From Deltaproteobacteria bacterium (GTDB taxonomy: Bacteria > Myxococcota_A > UBA796 > GCA-2862545): a DNA stretch of 62,623 nucleotides. The DNA lies in contig JAFGVK010000034.1 in NCBI GenBank assembly GCA_016938035.1, positions 1 through 62,623 on the forward strand, in the 5' to 3' direction. The notes under the pieces were generated by a model. The model was not told the origin of the DNA and made no database searches. It worked only from the letters and a program-made list of their open reading frames with translations. A program made the position numbers and the translations under genes. Below, one piece after another: positions 54,543 to 62,623 of this stretch. Position 1 is the first letter of the stretch. Every line of letters begins with the position of its first letter.

Positions 54543-56366
54543 GTGCCGATCTCGCGCGAGGTGGTCGAGCACGTCCGCGAGGCCACGGACATCGTCGAGG
54601 TCGTCTCGCAGCACGTCCGGCTGGTGCAGCGGGGCAGCAGCTTCCTGGGCCTGTGTCCCTTCCACCAGGACAACAGGCCCTCGTTCAACGTGATCCCCGG
54701 CAAGGGGATCTACCACTGCTTCGCCTGCCAGGCCTCCGGCGATGTGTTCCGCTTCCTGATGAACCTGCAGGGCCTCTCCTTCCCCGAGGCGGTGAAGGAG
54801 CTGGCGGGGCGAGCGGGCATCGCGGTGGAGGAGCGGGAGCTCAGCCCCGAGGAGCGCCGGGCGGGAGAGCGCAAGCGCGGCCTGCGCGAGGTGCTGGCGG
54901 CAGCGGCCGACTTCTACGAGGAGGTGCTCTGGACCCGCCCCGAGGGGGAGCGGGGGAGGGCCTACCTCCGCCAACGGAACTTCCAGTCCGAGACCCTCCG
55001 CGAGGCCCGCCTCGGCTACGCCCCCGACGGCTGGAGCGCCCTGCTCGACCACCTCCACCGACAGGGCTTCTCGCCGCAGCTCGCCGAGGAGGCGGGGCTC
55101 GCCAGGGCCCGCGGCAAGGGCGACGGCTACTACGACGCCTTCCGCGACAGGGTGATGTTCCCGATCATGGACCGCAACCAGCGGGTCATCGGCTTCGGCG
55201 GGCGGCTCATCGAAGGAGACGGTCCCAAGTACATCAACACCCCCGAGACCCCGCTCTACTCCAAGTCCAAGGTGCTCTACGGGCTCCAGAACGCCCTGAA
55301 GGCGATCCAACAGCGGGGGCGCGCGATCCTGGTCGAGGGCTATTTCGATGTGCTCGCCCTGCACCAGGCCGGCTACCGGGAGGCGATCGCGACCTGCGGC
55401 ACCGCGCTCACCCCGCAGCACGCCCGAGACCTCCGCAACCTCACGCCCCGGCTGCTGCTCCTCACCGACGCGGACGAGGCGGGGCGCGCCGCCTCGGTGA
55501 AGTCCTTCCCCCTCATGCAGGACCAGAACCTCCAGGCCTTCCGGGTGACCCTCCCAGAGGGCAAGGACCCCGACGAGTACCTCCAGCTGCACGGCGCCGA
55601 GGAGATGGAGGAGGTGCTGGACGCCGCCCAGCCCCTCGCGGAGTGGGTGGTGCGGTACTGGCTGGAGCACCTGGGCACCGACATCATGGCGAAGGAGCAG
55701 GTGCTCGACCGCCTCGCGCCGCTGATCCCGCGGATGGACGCGTCACAGCTCAACGAGGTGGCGACGCTGCTCGAGCGCACCCCCGAGGATCTCAAGGCCG
55801 AGGCGCTCCGCAGGAGGGCAGGCCCGGAGCCCACCAGGGCGCCCCCGGTGGCCGTGAAGCACGAGCGCCCCGACAGCGCGGAGGAGCGCGCCCAGGAGGT
55901 GCTCCTGTGGCTGCTGATCCACTTCCCCGCCGAGGTGCGCGGGGTCCTGCGCCACGTCAACCCCACCCTGACCCACGCCTTCCCCGCGCGCGCCGCCCTC
56001 GCCCGGCTGGTCGCCAGCGAGCCGGTCTCGTCCCTCATCACCGATGAGCAGCTCGCGCCCCCCCTGCGCCAGCTCCTGGCGCGCCTCACCGCAGAGAGCG
56101 GTCACTTCGAGCGCACGCAGGCTCAGGCGGCTGCCTGCGACATCCTCAGGAAGCTGGAAGAGGAGCGGCTCAAGCAGCGGCTCCAGTACCTCACCCACCA
56201 GCTGGCGGCGGCGGGCCGCGAGCACGACACGGTCCGGCAGCTGGCGGTGCTGCGCGAGCGCCAGGCGCTCTTTCAGCGCAACCAGACGCTGAAGACCAGC
56301 TCGTGGCAGGAGTGCCAAGCGATCCTAGCTACCGATGTGCCAGAGTTCGACAGCACGGAGAGGTAA
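54543..56366 (+). CDS. dnaG: DNA primase
   Basis: 607-residue primase that makes RNA primers for replication. It has the CHC2 zinc finger (C38, H41, C59, C62 in [12 protein letters not shown] and [13 protein letters not shown]), the catalytic core with [19 protein letters not shown], and the TOPRIM motifs [16 protein letters not shown] and [11 protein letters not shown] that bind magnesium. The C-terminal helical region (DnaB-interacting) is complete. The GTG start is two bases after murA. rpoD follows, as in the classical macromolecular-synthesis operon, except that rpsU is replaced by murA. Confidence 0.97.
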   Translation: MPISREVVEHVREATDIVEVVSQHVRLVQRGSSFLGLCPFHQDNRPSFNVIPGKGIYHCFACQASGDVFRFLMNLQGLSFPEAVKELAGRAGIAVEERELSPEERRAGERKRGLREVLAAAADFYEEVLWTRPEGERGRAYLRQRNFQSETLREARLGYAPDGWSALLDHLHRQGFSPQLAEEAGLARARGKGDGYYDAFRDRVMFPIMDRNQRVIGFGGRLIEGDGPKYINTPETPLYSKSKVLYGLQNALKAIQQRGRAILVEGYFDVLALHQAGYREAIATCGTALTPQHARDLRNLTPRLLLLTDADEAGRAASVKSFPLMQDQNLQAFRVTLPEGKDPDEYLQLHGAEEMEEVLDAAQPLAEWVVRYWLEHLGTDIMAKEQVLDRLAPLIPRMDASQLNEVATLLERTPEDLKAEALRRRAGPEPTRAPPVAVKHERPDSAEERAQEVLLWLLIHFPAEVRGVLRHVNPTLTHAFPARAALARLVASEPVSSLITDEQLAPPLRQLLARLTAESGHFERTQAQAAACDILRKLEEERLKQRLQYLTHQLAAAGREHDTVRQLAVLRERQALFQRNQTLKTSSWQECQAILATDVPEFDSTER

Positions 56367-56369
56367 AGA

Positions 56370-56536
56370 ATGTGTTGCGCACCGCCCCGGACGCTGGTTA
56401 TCGCAAACCGGGCGTTGCTGTGCGAGGTCAGTCTCTCTCGTCGGCCATCATCCCCTTGTTCGACCTTGAAGACAAGCCCTTTCCCTACGAGCGCCGCCCC
56501 CACAGCCCTCATGCCACGCACGGAGCCGCTACCCCA

Positions 56537-56540
<4 letters not shown>
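56370..56540 (+). CDS. Possible 56-residue leader peptide before rpoD
   Basis: An ATG at 56370 follows GGAGAGG and opens a 56-codon frame whose stop overlaps the rpoD start (ATGA at 56537-56540). It begins [12 protein letters not shown]. Codon use is less GC3-rich than neighbouring genes and the product has no recognisable pattern, so it may be noncoding leader sequence. The overlap and ribosome-binding site are the only support. Confidence 0.25.
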
Positions 56541-58252
<1,712 letters not shown>

Positions 58253-58450
58253 TCGCGGGATCGCCGCGACCGCCCCGCGCGCGCTCCAGGGCCCCGCGGC
58301 CCCAGGGACCTGCGCCCGACTGGCGTCACCGCGCCTTGCCAGCGGGTCACCAGACCGCCCGGGGAGCGGTGGGTGCGGCTACCAGCGGTCCACACAGGGC
58401 CCCTACGCGCCCCTCCACCGCGCTAGTGGACCTCCCACCCCGGAGCGATC

Positions 58451-58945
58451 ATGGCGCAGCTAGACCTCACCCTGTCGGTGCACACCCTCGCCGGTGAGCC
58501 GACCCGCCTCACCCAGTACCAGGGCAAGGTGCTCCTCATCGTGAACACCGCCAGCAAATGCGGCTTCACCCCTCAGTACGCGGGGCTGGAGGCCCTCTGG
58601 CAGCGCCACCGCGACGCGGGGCTGGTGGTGCTGGGCTTCCCCTGCGACCAGTTCGCCCACCAGGAGCCCGGCTCCAGCGAGGAGATCGCGGAGTTCTGCC
58701 AGCTCAACTACGGGGTGAGCTTCCCCCTGTTCGCCAAGATCGAGGTCAACGGCGCGGGCACCCACCCCCTGTTTCAGCAGCTCAAGGCCGGCGCGCCGGG
58801 GCTGCTGGGATCCCAGACCATCAAGTGGAATTTCACCAAGTTCCTGGTGGGGAGAGACGGGCAGATCGCGCGCCGCTACGGCTCCGCCACCAAGCCCGAG
58901 GCGCTGGAGGACGAGGTGCTGAGGCTCCTGGCCGAGCACAGCTGA
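58451..58945 (+). CDS. Glutathione peroxidase-family thiol peroxidase
   Basis: 164-residue GPx-fold peroxidase. The peroxidatic site is a cysteine (C37 in VNTASKCGFTPQY), not selenocysteine. The catalytic Gln, Trp and Asn lie in GFPCDQFAHQEPG and IKWNFTKFLVGRDG; a second cysteine in FPCDQF could resolve it through thioredoxin, as in bacterial GPx. With AhpC at 11356 it is the second peroxidase in the window. The ATG is at 58451. A perfect hairpin begins at its stop codon. Confidence 0.95.
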   Translation: MAQLDLTLSVHTLAGEPTRLTQYQGKVLLIVNTASKCGFTPQYAGLEALWQRHRDAGLVVLGFPCDQFAHQEPGSSEEIAEFCQLNYGVSFPLFAKIEVNGAGTHPLFQQLKAGAPGLLGSQTIKWNFTKFLVGRDGQIARRYGSATKPEALEDEVLRLLAEHS

Positions 58946-58966
58946 GGCGCCTGCGAGAGGCGCCTC
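58944..58966. terminator. Hairpin at the end of the peroxidase gene
   Basis: A perfect 9-bp stem GAGGCGCCT / AGGCGCCTC with loop GCGAG overlaps the stop codon. No T-run follows on either strand, but it lies between convergent genes (GPx and the minus-strand tRNA), where a bidirectional terminator is expected. Confidence 0.55.
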
Positions 58967-58995
58967 TGGGGTTGATCCTGTGGATCATGAGGGGG

Positions 58996-59069
58996 TGGGC
59001 CCGCCAGGACTCGAACCTGAGACCCTCCGGGTATGAGCCGGGTGCTCTGACCAACTGAGCTACAAGCCC
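58996..59069 (-). tRNA. tRNA with CAU anticodon (Met elongator or Ile2)
   Basis: On the minus strand, acceptor GGGCTTG pairs with CGGGCCC (with G-U pairs), the anticodon stem CCGG/CCGG holds loop CTCATAC with CAU (complement at 59033-59035), and the T-loop is TTCGAGT. CCA is not encoded. Met elongator is likeliest; a lysidine-modified Ile2 cannot be excluded. Confidence 0.94.
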
Positions 59070-59143
59070 GCACAGACCTTGCCTAACTGGAAGCGCCGCG
59101 ACACGCACCCCTTCGTGCTATCCTCCGCGGCAAAGGAGGACCC

Positions 59144-59818
59144 ATGCAAGGTCTCTACGAGGTGATCGCTCCGCTGGCGGCGCTGGATCTGGAGCAGGAG
59201 CGGCTGGAGCGCACCCGCGACAGGGCGATCCTCGCCAGGGATCAGGCGATCGCCGGGCAGCGCGCGCTTGAAGAGCAGCTGGCCCGAGCCACCGCCGCAC
59301 TGGAGGTGCACGCCGAGGCTCAGCGTGCCCTGCGCCGGCAGCTAGACAGGGCGCAGCGCTCCATCGACGCGGCGAGGCGCGCCCTGGACTACGGCGGGGG
59401 CGGCGCCGAGGCCTCCATCCGGCAGCTCGATCAGAACCTCGCCCTCCTGGACGAGCACGAGACCCACCTGCTCGAGGGGCTGGAGGAGGAGGAGCGCCTC
59501 CAGGCGGAGCTGGCCGCGGCCAGGCGCGCCCTCGCAGAGGCCACCGAGGCGGTCGCCTCCGCCCGCGTCCCCAGCGCCGTACTCGACGCCATCTCGGCCG
59601 CTGACGCGCAGCGCCAGACGCTCCTCGGCCACCTCTCCAGAGAGTATCGGGAGCACTACCTGCACCTGCGCCCCAAGGGCGCCTTCGCCAAGGTGCTCGG
59701 CGCGGCCTGTGGGCGCTGCAACTCCACGATCACTCCGCAGCTCCTCAACGAGCTGCGCAAGGGGGAGCTGAAGAGCTGCAGGAGCTGCCACAGGTGGCTG
59801 GTCGTAGCCGAGGGCTAG
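59144..59818 (+). CDS. C4-type zinc-ribbon coiled-coil protein
   Basis: 224-residue protein of the zinc-ribbon/DUF164 family. Residues 10-165 form a long coiled coil rich in Glu, Ala, Leu and Arg (ALEEQLARATAALEVHAEAQRALRRQLDRA, in pieces). The C-terminal zinc ribbon uses CGRC and CRSC (in AACGRCNSTITP and LKSCRSCHRWL). Members bind nucleic acids or act in cell processes that are poorly defined; no precise role is known. Its ATG at 59144 has AAAGGAGG upstream. It is divergent from the CAU tRNA and 55 bases before lpxA. Confidence 0.88.
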   Translation: MQGLYEVIAPLAALDLEQERLERTRDRAILARDQAIAGQRALEEQLARATAALEVHAEAQRALRRQLDRAQRSIDAARRALDYGGGGAEASIRQLDQNLALLDEHETHLLEGLEEEERLQAELAAARRALAEATEAVASARVPSAVLDAISAADAQRQTLLGHLSREYREHYLHLRPKGAFAKVLGAACGRCNSTITPQLLNELRKGELKSCRSCHRWLVVAEG

Positions 59819-59873
59819 GACCTGTAGAGCCGGACGCCTCCCAACCCGATAGGAGCGCGCCCAGAGGTGCAGC

Positions 59874-60653
59874 ATGGCCATCCACCCCACCGCCATCGTC
59901 GACCCCAGCGCGGCGCTCGCCGAGGTGGAGATCGGACCTTACGCGATCATAGGCGCCGGCGTCACCCTCCACCAGGGGGTGCGCGTCGAGGCGCACGCGG
60001 TGGTGCTGGGCCCCACCGAGGTAGGTCCCAGGACGGTGGTCGGGCACCACGCGGTGTTGGGGGGCGCGCCTCAGGACCACAAGCACGACGGCGGCCCAAC
60101 CCGGCTGCTGATAGGGTCCGACAACGTGCTGCGCGAGTATGTCACCGCCCACCGGGGCAGCTCCGCCGGTACCGGCCTGACCCGGATCGGCGACCGCAAC
60201 ACCTTCATGGTGGGGAGCCACGTCGCGCATGACTGCGCGGTGGGGAGCGGCTGCACCTTCGCCAACGGGGTGGCCCTCGCGGGGCACGTGGTGGTGGAGG
60301 ACCAGGCGGTGCTGGGGGGCATGGCGGGGATCCACCAGTTCGCCCGGGTGGGGCGGCTCGCGATGATCGGGGCGGGGGCCATGTGCGCTCAGGACGTGCC
60401 GCCCTTCCTCACCGCCTGGGGCGACCGGGCCAGGCTCAGGGGGCTGAACCTGGTGGGGATGGAGCGCGCGGGGCTGGGGGAGGCGGTCCCCGCGGTGCAG
60501 GCCGCGGTAGCGCGCCTGTTCGCCCGGGGGAGGCCGACCGAGGTGGCCCTCGCCGAGGTAGAGGCACGCTGGGGAGAGGCCCCCGAGGTGGCGGCCCTGC
60601 TCTCCTTCCTGCGGAGCGCCCGCAGGGGCGTGTGCCGCTGGGCCGAGGCGTGA
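59874..60653 (+). CDS. lpxA: UDP-N-acetylglucosamine acyltransferase (LpxA)
   Basis: 259-residue left-handed beta-helix enzyme that performs the first step of lipid A synthesis, attaching a hydroxyacyl chain to UDP-GlcNAc (or UDP-GlcNAc3N). Hexapeptide repeats fill residues 1-190; the catalytic His119 is in SHVAHDCAVG; then GVALAGHVVVEDQAVLGGMAGIHQFARVG and AQDVPPFLTAWGDRARLRGLNLVG complete the signature. The stop overlaps the next gene (GTGATC). Missing neighbours are lpxD, fabZ and lpxB, normally clustered with lpxA. Confidence 0.95.
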   Translation: MAIHPTAIVDPSAALAEVEIGPYAIIGAGVTLHQGVRVEAHAVVLGPTEVGPRTVVGHHAVLGGAPQDHKHDGGPTRLLIGSDNVLREYVTAHRGSSAGTGLTRIGDRNTFMVGSHVAHDCAVGSGCTFANGVALAGHVVVEDQAVLGGMAGIHQFARVGRLAMIGAGAMCAQDVPPFLTAWGDRARLRGLNLVGMERAGLGEAVPAVQAAVARLFARGRPTEVALAEVEARWGEAPEVAALLSFLRSARRGVCRWAEA

Positions 60654-61489
60654 TCAGGGTGGCGCTGGTAGGCTGCGGGCGGATGGGGCGCCTGCACGCC
60701 CGCACCCTCGCCAGGGCAGGCGGCGCCGAGCTGGTGGCGGTAGTGGACACGGTGCGAGCGCGCGCCGAGGCCCTCAGCGAGGCGACGGGCGCGGCGGTGC
60801 GCGAGGCGGTCCCCCGGGACGTCGACGCGGTGATCGTGGCGACCCCCACCGAGAGCCACGCTGAGCTAGGCGTCACCCTGCTCGCGGCGGGCCACTGGGT
60901 GCTGCTGGAGAAGCCCATCGCCCGGACCGCCGAGGAGGCCGCGCGCCTCGATCACCCGCGGCTGGTGGTGGGCCACAGCGAGCGCTTCAACCCCCTGCTG
61001 CGGGGCTGGCCGCGCCCACTCCCCCGACACCTGAGCTCGACCCGGACCCTCTGCCCGCGCCCGGAGGAGCCCAGGGACAGCGCGGCGGTGGACCTGGCCA
61101 TCCACGACCTGGACCTGTTCCTCTGGTGGACCGGAGAGGGCGCCGCCCTGATCGAGGCGAGCGGCAGCCACCACCAGGGCCGGGCAACCCTCCGCACCCC
61201 CTCCGGCGCCACCGCCTCGCTGGAATTCGGCCGCCGCGCGCCGTCCCCCCGGCGCCACCTGCGGGTGGAGGAGCGGCGGGGCTGGCGCCAAGCGGATCTG
61301 CTCGCGGGCTGGGCGGTCCGCGACGGGCGCTCGGAGCCGCCCATCGACGGACAGGACGCGCTCAGCGCTCAGTGGGAGGCCTTCGTCCGCGCGACGCGGG
61401 GCGGAGAGCGGCTGGGCGCCAGCGCCACGGAGGCAGCCGCGGCCCTGGCCCTGGCGCTTGAGATCGAGGCGCGGACCTCCGGTCGCTGA
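60650..61489 (+). CDS. Gfo/Idh/MocA-family oxidoreductase, possibly GnnA-like
   Basis: 279-residue NAD(P)-dependent dehydrogenase. The Rossmann loop is VALVGCGRMGRLHARTLARAGG; later DAVIVATPTESHAELGVTLLAAGHWVLLEKPIART includes the family's EKP motif with its catalytic lysine. The GTG at 60650 overlaps the lpxA stop. In some bacteria (for example Acidithiobacillus and Leptospira) the lpxA neighbour GnnA is such an oxidoreductase and, with the aminotransferase GnnB, makes the 3-amino sugar of amide-linked lipid A. That identity is an inference; gnnB is not adjacent. Confidence 0.85.
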   Translation: MIRVALVGCGRMGRLHARTLARAGGAELVAVVDTVRARAEALSEATGAAVREAVPRDVDAVIVATPTESHAELGVTLLAAGHWVLLEKPIARTAEEAARLDHPRLVVGHSERFNPLLRGWPRPLPRHLSSTRTLCPRPEEPRDSAAVDLAIHDLDLFLWWTGEGAALIEASGSHHQGRATLRTPSGATASLEFGRRAPSPRRHLRVEERRGWRQADLLAGWAVRDGRSEPPIDGQDALSAQWEAFVRATRGGERLGASATEAAAALALALEIEARTSGR

Positions 61490-61579
61490 GCGGTGGGAGG
61501 CCGCTGCGCCCTGCAGGACCGCCGATTCGGGGGGCGGTGCCCAGCTCACCCCGCGGCGAGGTCGAGCGGCGCGAGCCCA

Positions 61580-61851
61580 GCGCCCCAGGAAGACATCCGG
61601 CCGAGGCGTCCGCTCCCCTGCTCACGATAGCCGTCGCGTCCCATGCTAGGTCCTGCGCGATGAACGACGTCGCGACCATCGCGACCGATGGCTCGGGATC
61701 AGCAGCCCCGCGCAGCCCGCGCCACGCCCGGGGAGCGTCGCGGCAGGGTAGCAACAGGAACGAACCACCGCTATCGACGCATGCCCCGCGCCTGGCGCTG
61801 GGTCACGCCGAGCCCGGGCGAGCCGGGGGACCCACGCGCTTGTGCGCTCGG
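61580..61851 (-). repeat. Dispersed intergenic repeat family, copy at 61.6-61.9 kb
   Basis: In reverse complement it aligns with 26743-27025 along nearly its full length. The near-identical core is at 61709-61749 (GCCACGCCCGGGGAGCGTCG, then CGGCAGGGT). The outer ends also match (CCGAGCGCACAA at 61851 inward). It sits 91 bases after the Gfo/Idh gene. Confidence 0.8.
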
Positions 61852-62251
61852 CCCTGCCCTTGCGCCGCCGGGGGCAGGCGAACGTGGCGGCGGTCCTCCT
61901 GTCCCCCCGACGAGGGGCACGAGGCAGGAGCCCGCGCGCCCCGATCCCGAAGGCTTGACGAGGGGCGACGCGTCTACCCACGCGATCCGAAGGTTCACCC
62001 AATGGCCAAGGTCTGGCCGTCTGGGCCTGTGGGAGAGGCGCGCCGCCTCTTCGCCAACAATGCACAGACTTTGCTCCTTGTTGCGAACCAAGAGGTCCGC
62101 CCGGTGAGGGGGCACGGGCTACCGTTCCTCGTGGCACAGCCCCCCCTGAACCACCGGCTGGATGCGGTGCCTTGGAGCCCCCACCGGTGGAGCGCTGAGG
62201 TCCAGGGCGTCGAGGGCTAGGAGGAGGGAAGTGAGCACTCGTTCGCGACGG

Positions 62252-62308
62252 GCGCACGAGCGCACCGAGCGCACCGAGCGCACCGACAGTACCGACGGCA
62301 CCGAGCGC
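62252..62308. repeat. 9-bp tandem repeat
   Basis: About six units of GCGCACCGA, the last two degenerate (CAGTACCGA, CGGCACCGA). No coding context is supported. Confidence 0.8.
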
Positions 62309-62490
62309 GGCCGACAACGCCCCCGGCGTCCTGGGGCCCGCGAGCCGGAACCCGTGGGTCCACGGAGCGCGTGGGCGGTCCTCCCGATTCCTCGCTCAGG
62401 CCCCGCGCTCTGTGGGCTCGACGTGCGGGGGGCCTCGCCACCGCTGGCCCCCCTTCCAGCCAACGCCTCCAAAAATGGCAGGCACGGACA

Positions 62491-62530
62491 GACAATATAT
62501 TTTTCGCTTGTTCCTTACTTCTGATACGAT
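62491..62530 (+). promoter_or_regulatory. AT-rich promoter region of the terminal lipoprotein gene
   Basis: GACAATATATTTTTCGCTTG and TTCCTTACTTCTGATACGAT form the only strongly AT-rich patch in the last kilobase. TACGAT at 62525-62530 is a fair -10 box; no good -35 lies 17 bases upstream, so the exact boxes are uncertain. Confidence 0.4.
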
Positions 62531-62561
62531 CGGTCTCCCCATGCGCCCAGAGGTCTCTCTC

Positions 62562-62623
62562 ATGTCCAGCCCCTCGCTGCGTCTGTCCGCCGTAGTCCTC
62601 CTCGCCCTCGTCGGCTGCAACAA
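62562..62623 (+). CDS. Lipoprotein, 5' end only
   Basis: The window ends inside this gene. The ATG at 62562 opens MSSPSLRLSAVVLLALVGCN, a standard signal peptide with lipobox LVGC; AGAGGT lies upstream and an AT-rich promoter region precedes it. The function is not visible in the first 20 residues. Confidence 0.75.
   Translation, partial: MSSPSLRLSAVVLLALVGCN

Larger units (their letters stand above)
61490..62561. other. Gene-poor 1-kb tail region
   Basis: It contains the third repeat copy (61580-61851), a stretch of 9-base repeats (62252-62308) and an AT-rich island (62491-62530) just before a lipoprotein gene. A 72-codon frame at 62002-62220 (MAKVWPSGPVGEARRLFANN) is open, but shows no family and no ribosome-binding site, so I do not call it. 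Confidence 0.6.

Noticed and set aside
58340-58400. CCCGGGGAGCG near 58362 as a fourth copy of the dispersed repeat.
   Set aside because: Only this 11-base string matches; the flanks do not align with the three repeat copies.
62002-62220. A 72-codon frame starting MAKVWPSGPVGEARRLF.
   Set aside because: No ribosome-binding site, no family resemblance and codon use not clearly coding; left as part of the gene-poor region.

Overview
This is a very GC-rich (about 70% or more) chromosomal segment of a Gram-negative bacterium. It carries lipid A synthesis (LpxA), a Tol-type envelope machine, a TamA/TamB pair, many lipoproteins and outer-membrane proteins. Several features point to the Myxococcota (former Deltaproteobacteria): an Asp-Thr-repeat lipoprotein, a secreted barrel resembling the 'outer membrane beta-barrel domain' family known from myxobacteria, a single-domain PilZ protein, and von Willebrand A-type and TPR surface proteins. 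The lineage is an inference from gene content. There is no phage, plasmid, insertion sequence or CRISPR array; most of the window is ordinary core genome, with unusual material in a few intergenic islands and uncharacterised proteins.

Layout. 0.1-4.7 kb: HU, GTP cyclohydrolase II, a YbjN-like protein, an orphan citrate lyase alpha subunit and a nucleoside phosphorylase. 4.7-5.5 kb: a gene-free repeat island. 5.5-11.9 kb: a DUF362/ferredoxin protein, two glycosyltransferases, an unknown protein, a TIG-domain lipoprotein and AhpC. 12.1-18.6 kb: a membrane protein, TolQ-TolR-TolA-TolB-like genes, Ppx/GppA, tRNA-Gly(CCC) and an FHA protein. 18.8-26.7 kb: TamB-TamA and the first of two paralogous beta-solenoid proteins. 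27.3-32.9 kb (minus strand): a tightly overlapping operon aroB-lipoprotein-TPR-aroQ-accB-accC. 33.0-34.9 kb: a second YbjN-like protein, the second beta-solenoid protein and PilZ.

35.1-49.3 kb is one long plus-strand run of eleven genes, mostly joined by overlapping stop/start codons. It mixes envelope proteins (vWA lipoprotein, barrel, TPR, M16 peptidase, LpoA-like) with HemW, DnaJ, ThiL and two CNNM/CorC transporters. A minus-strand zinc dehydrogenase follows. 50.6-58.3 kb is a macromolecular-synthesis region: an unusual lid-less DnaK-like protein, TrmJ, MurA, DnaG and RpoD. 58.4-61.5 kb holds glutathione peroxidase, a CAU tRNA, a zinc-ribbon protein, LpxA and a Gfo/Idh oxidoreductase that may be a GnnA-like lipid A enzyme. 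The last kilobase is gene-poor and ends in the start of a new lipoprotein.

The most unusual signals are: (1) a dispersed, roughly 270-bp intergenic repeat in three places and both orientations; (2) a separate 260-bp tandem duplication with strong hairpins; (3) two paralogous beta-solenoid proteins with acidic tails, one behind a palindromic promoter; (4) a DnaK-like protein whose lid is replaced by a basic/acidic linker and an amphipathic tail; and (5) the aroB-aroQ-accBC operon with an embedded lipoprotein and repeat-rich TPR protein.
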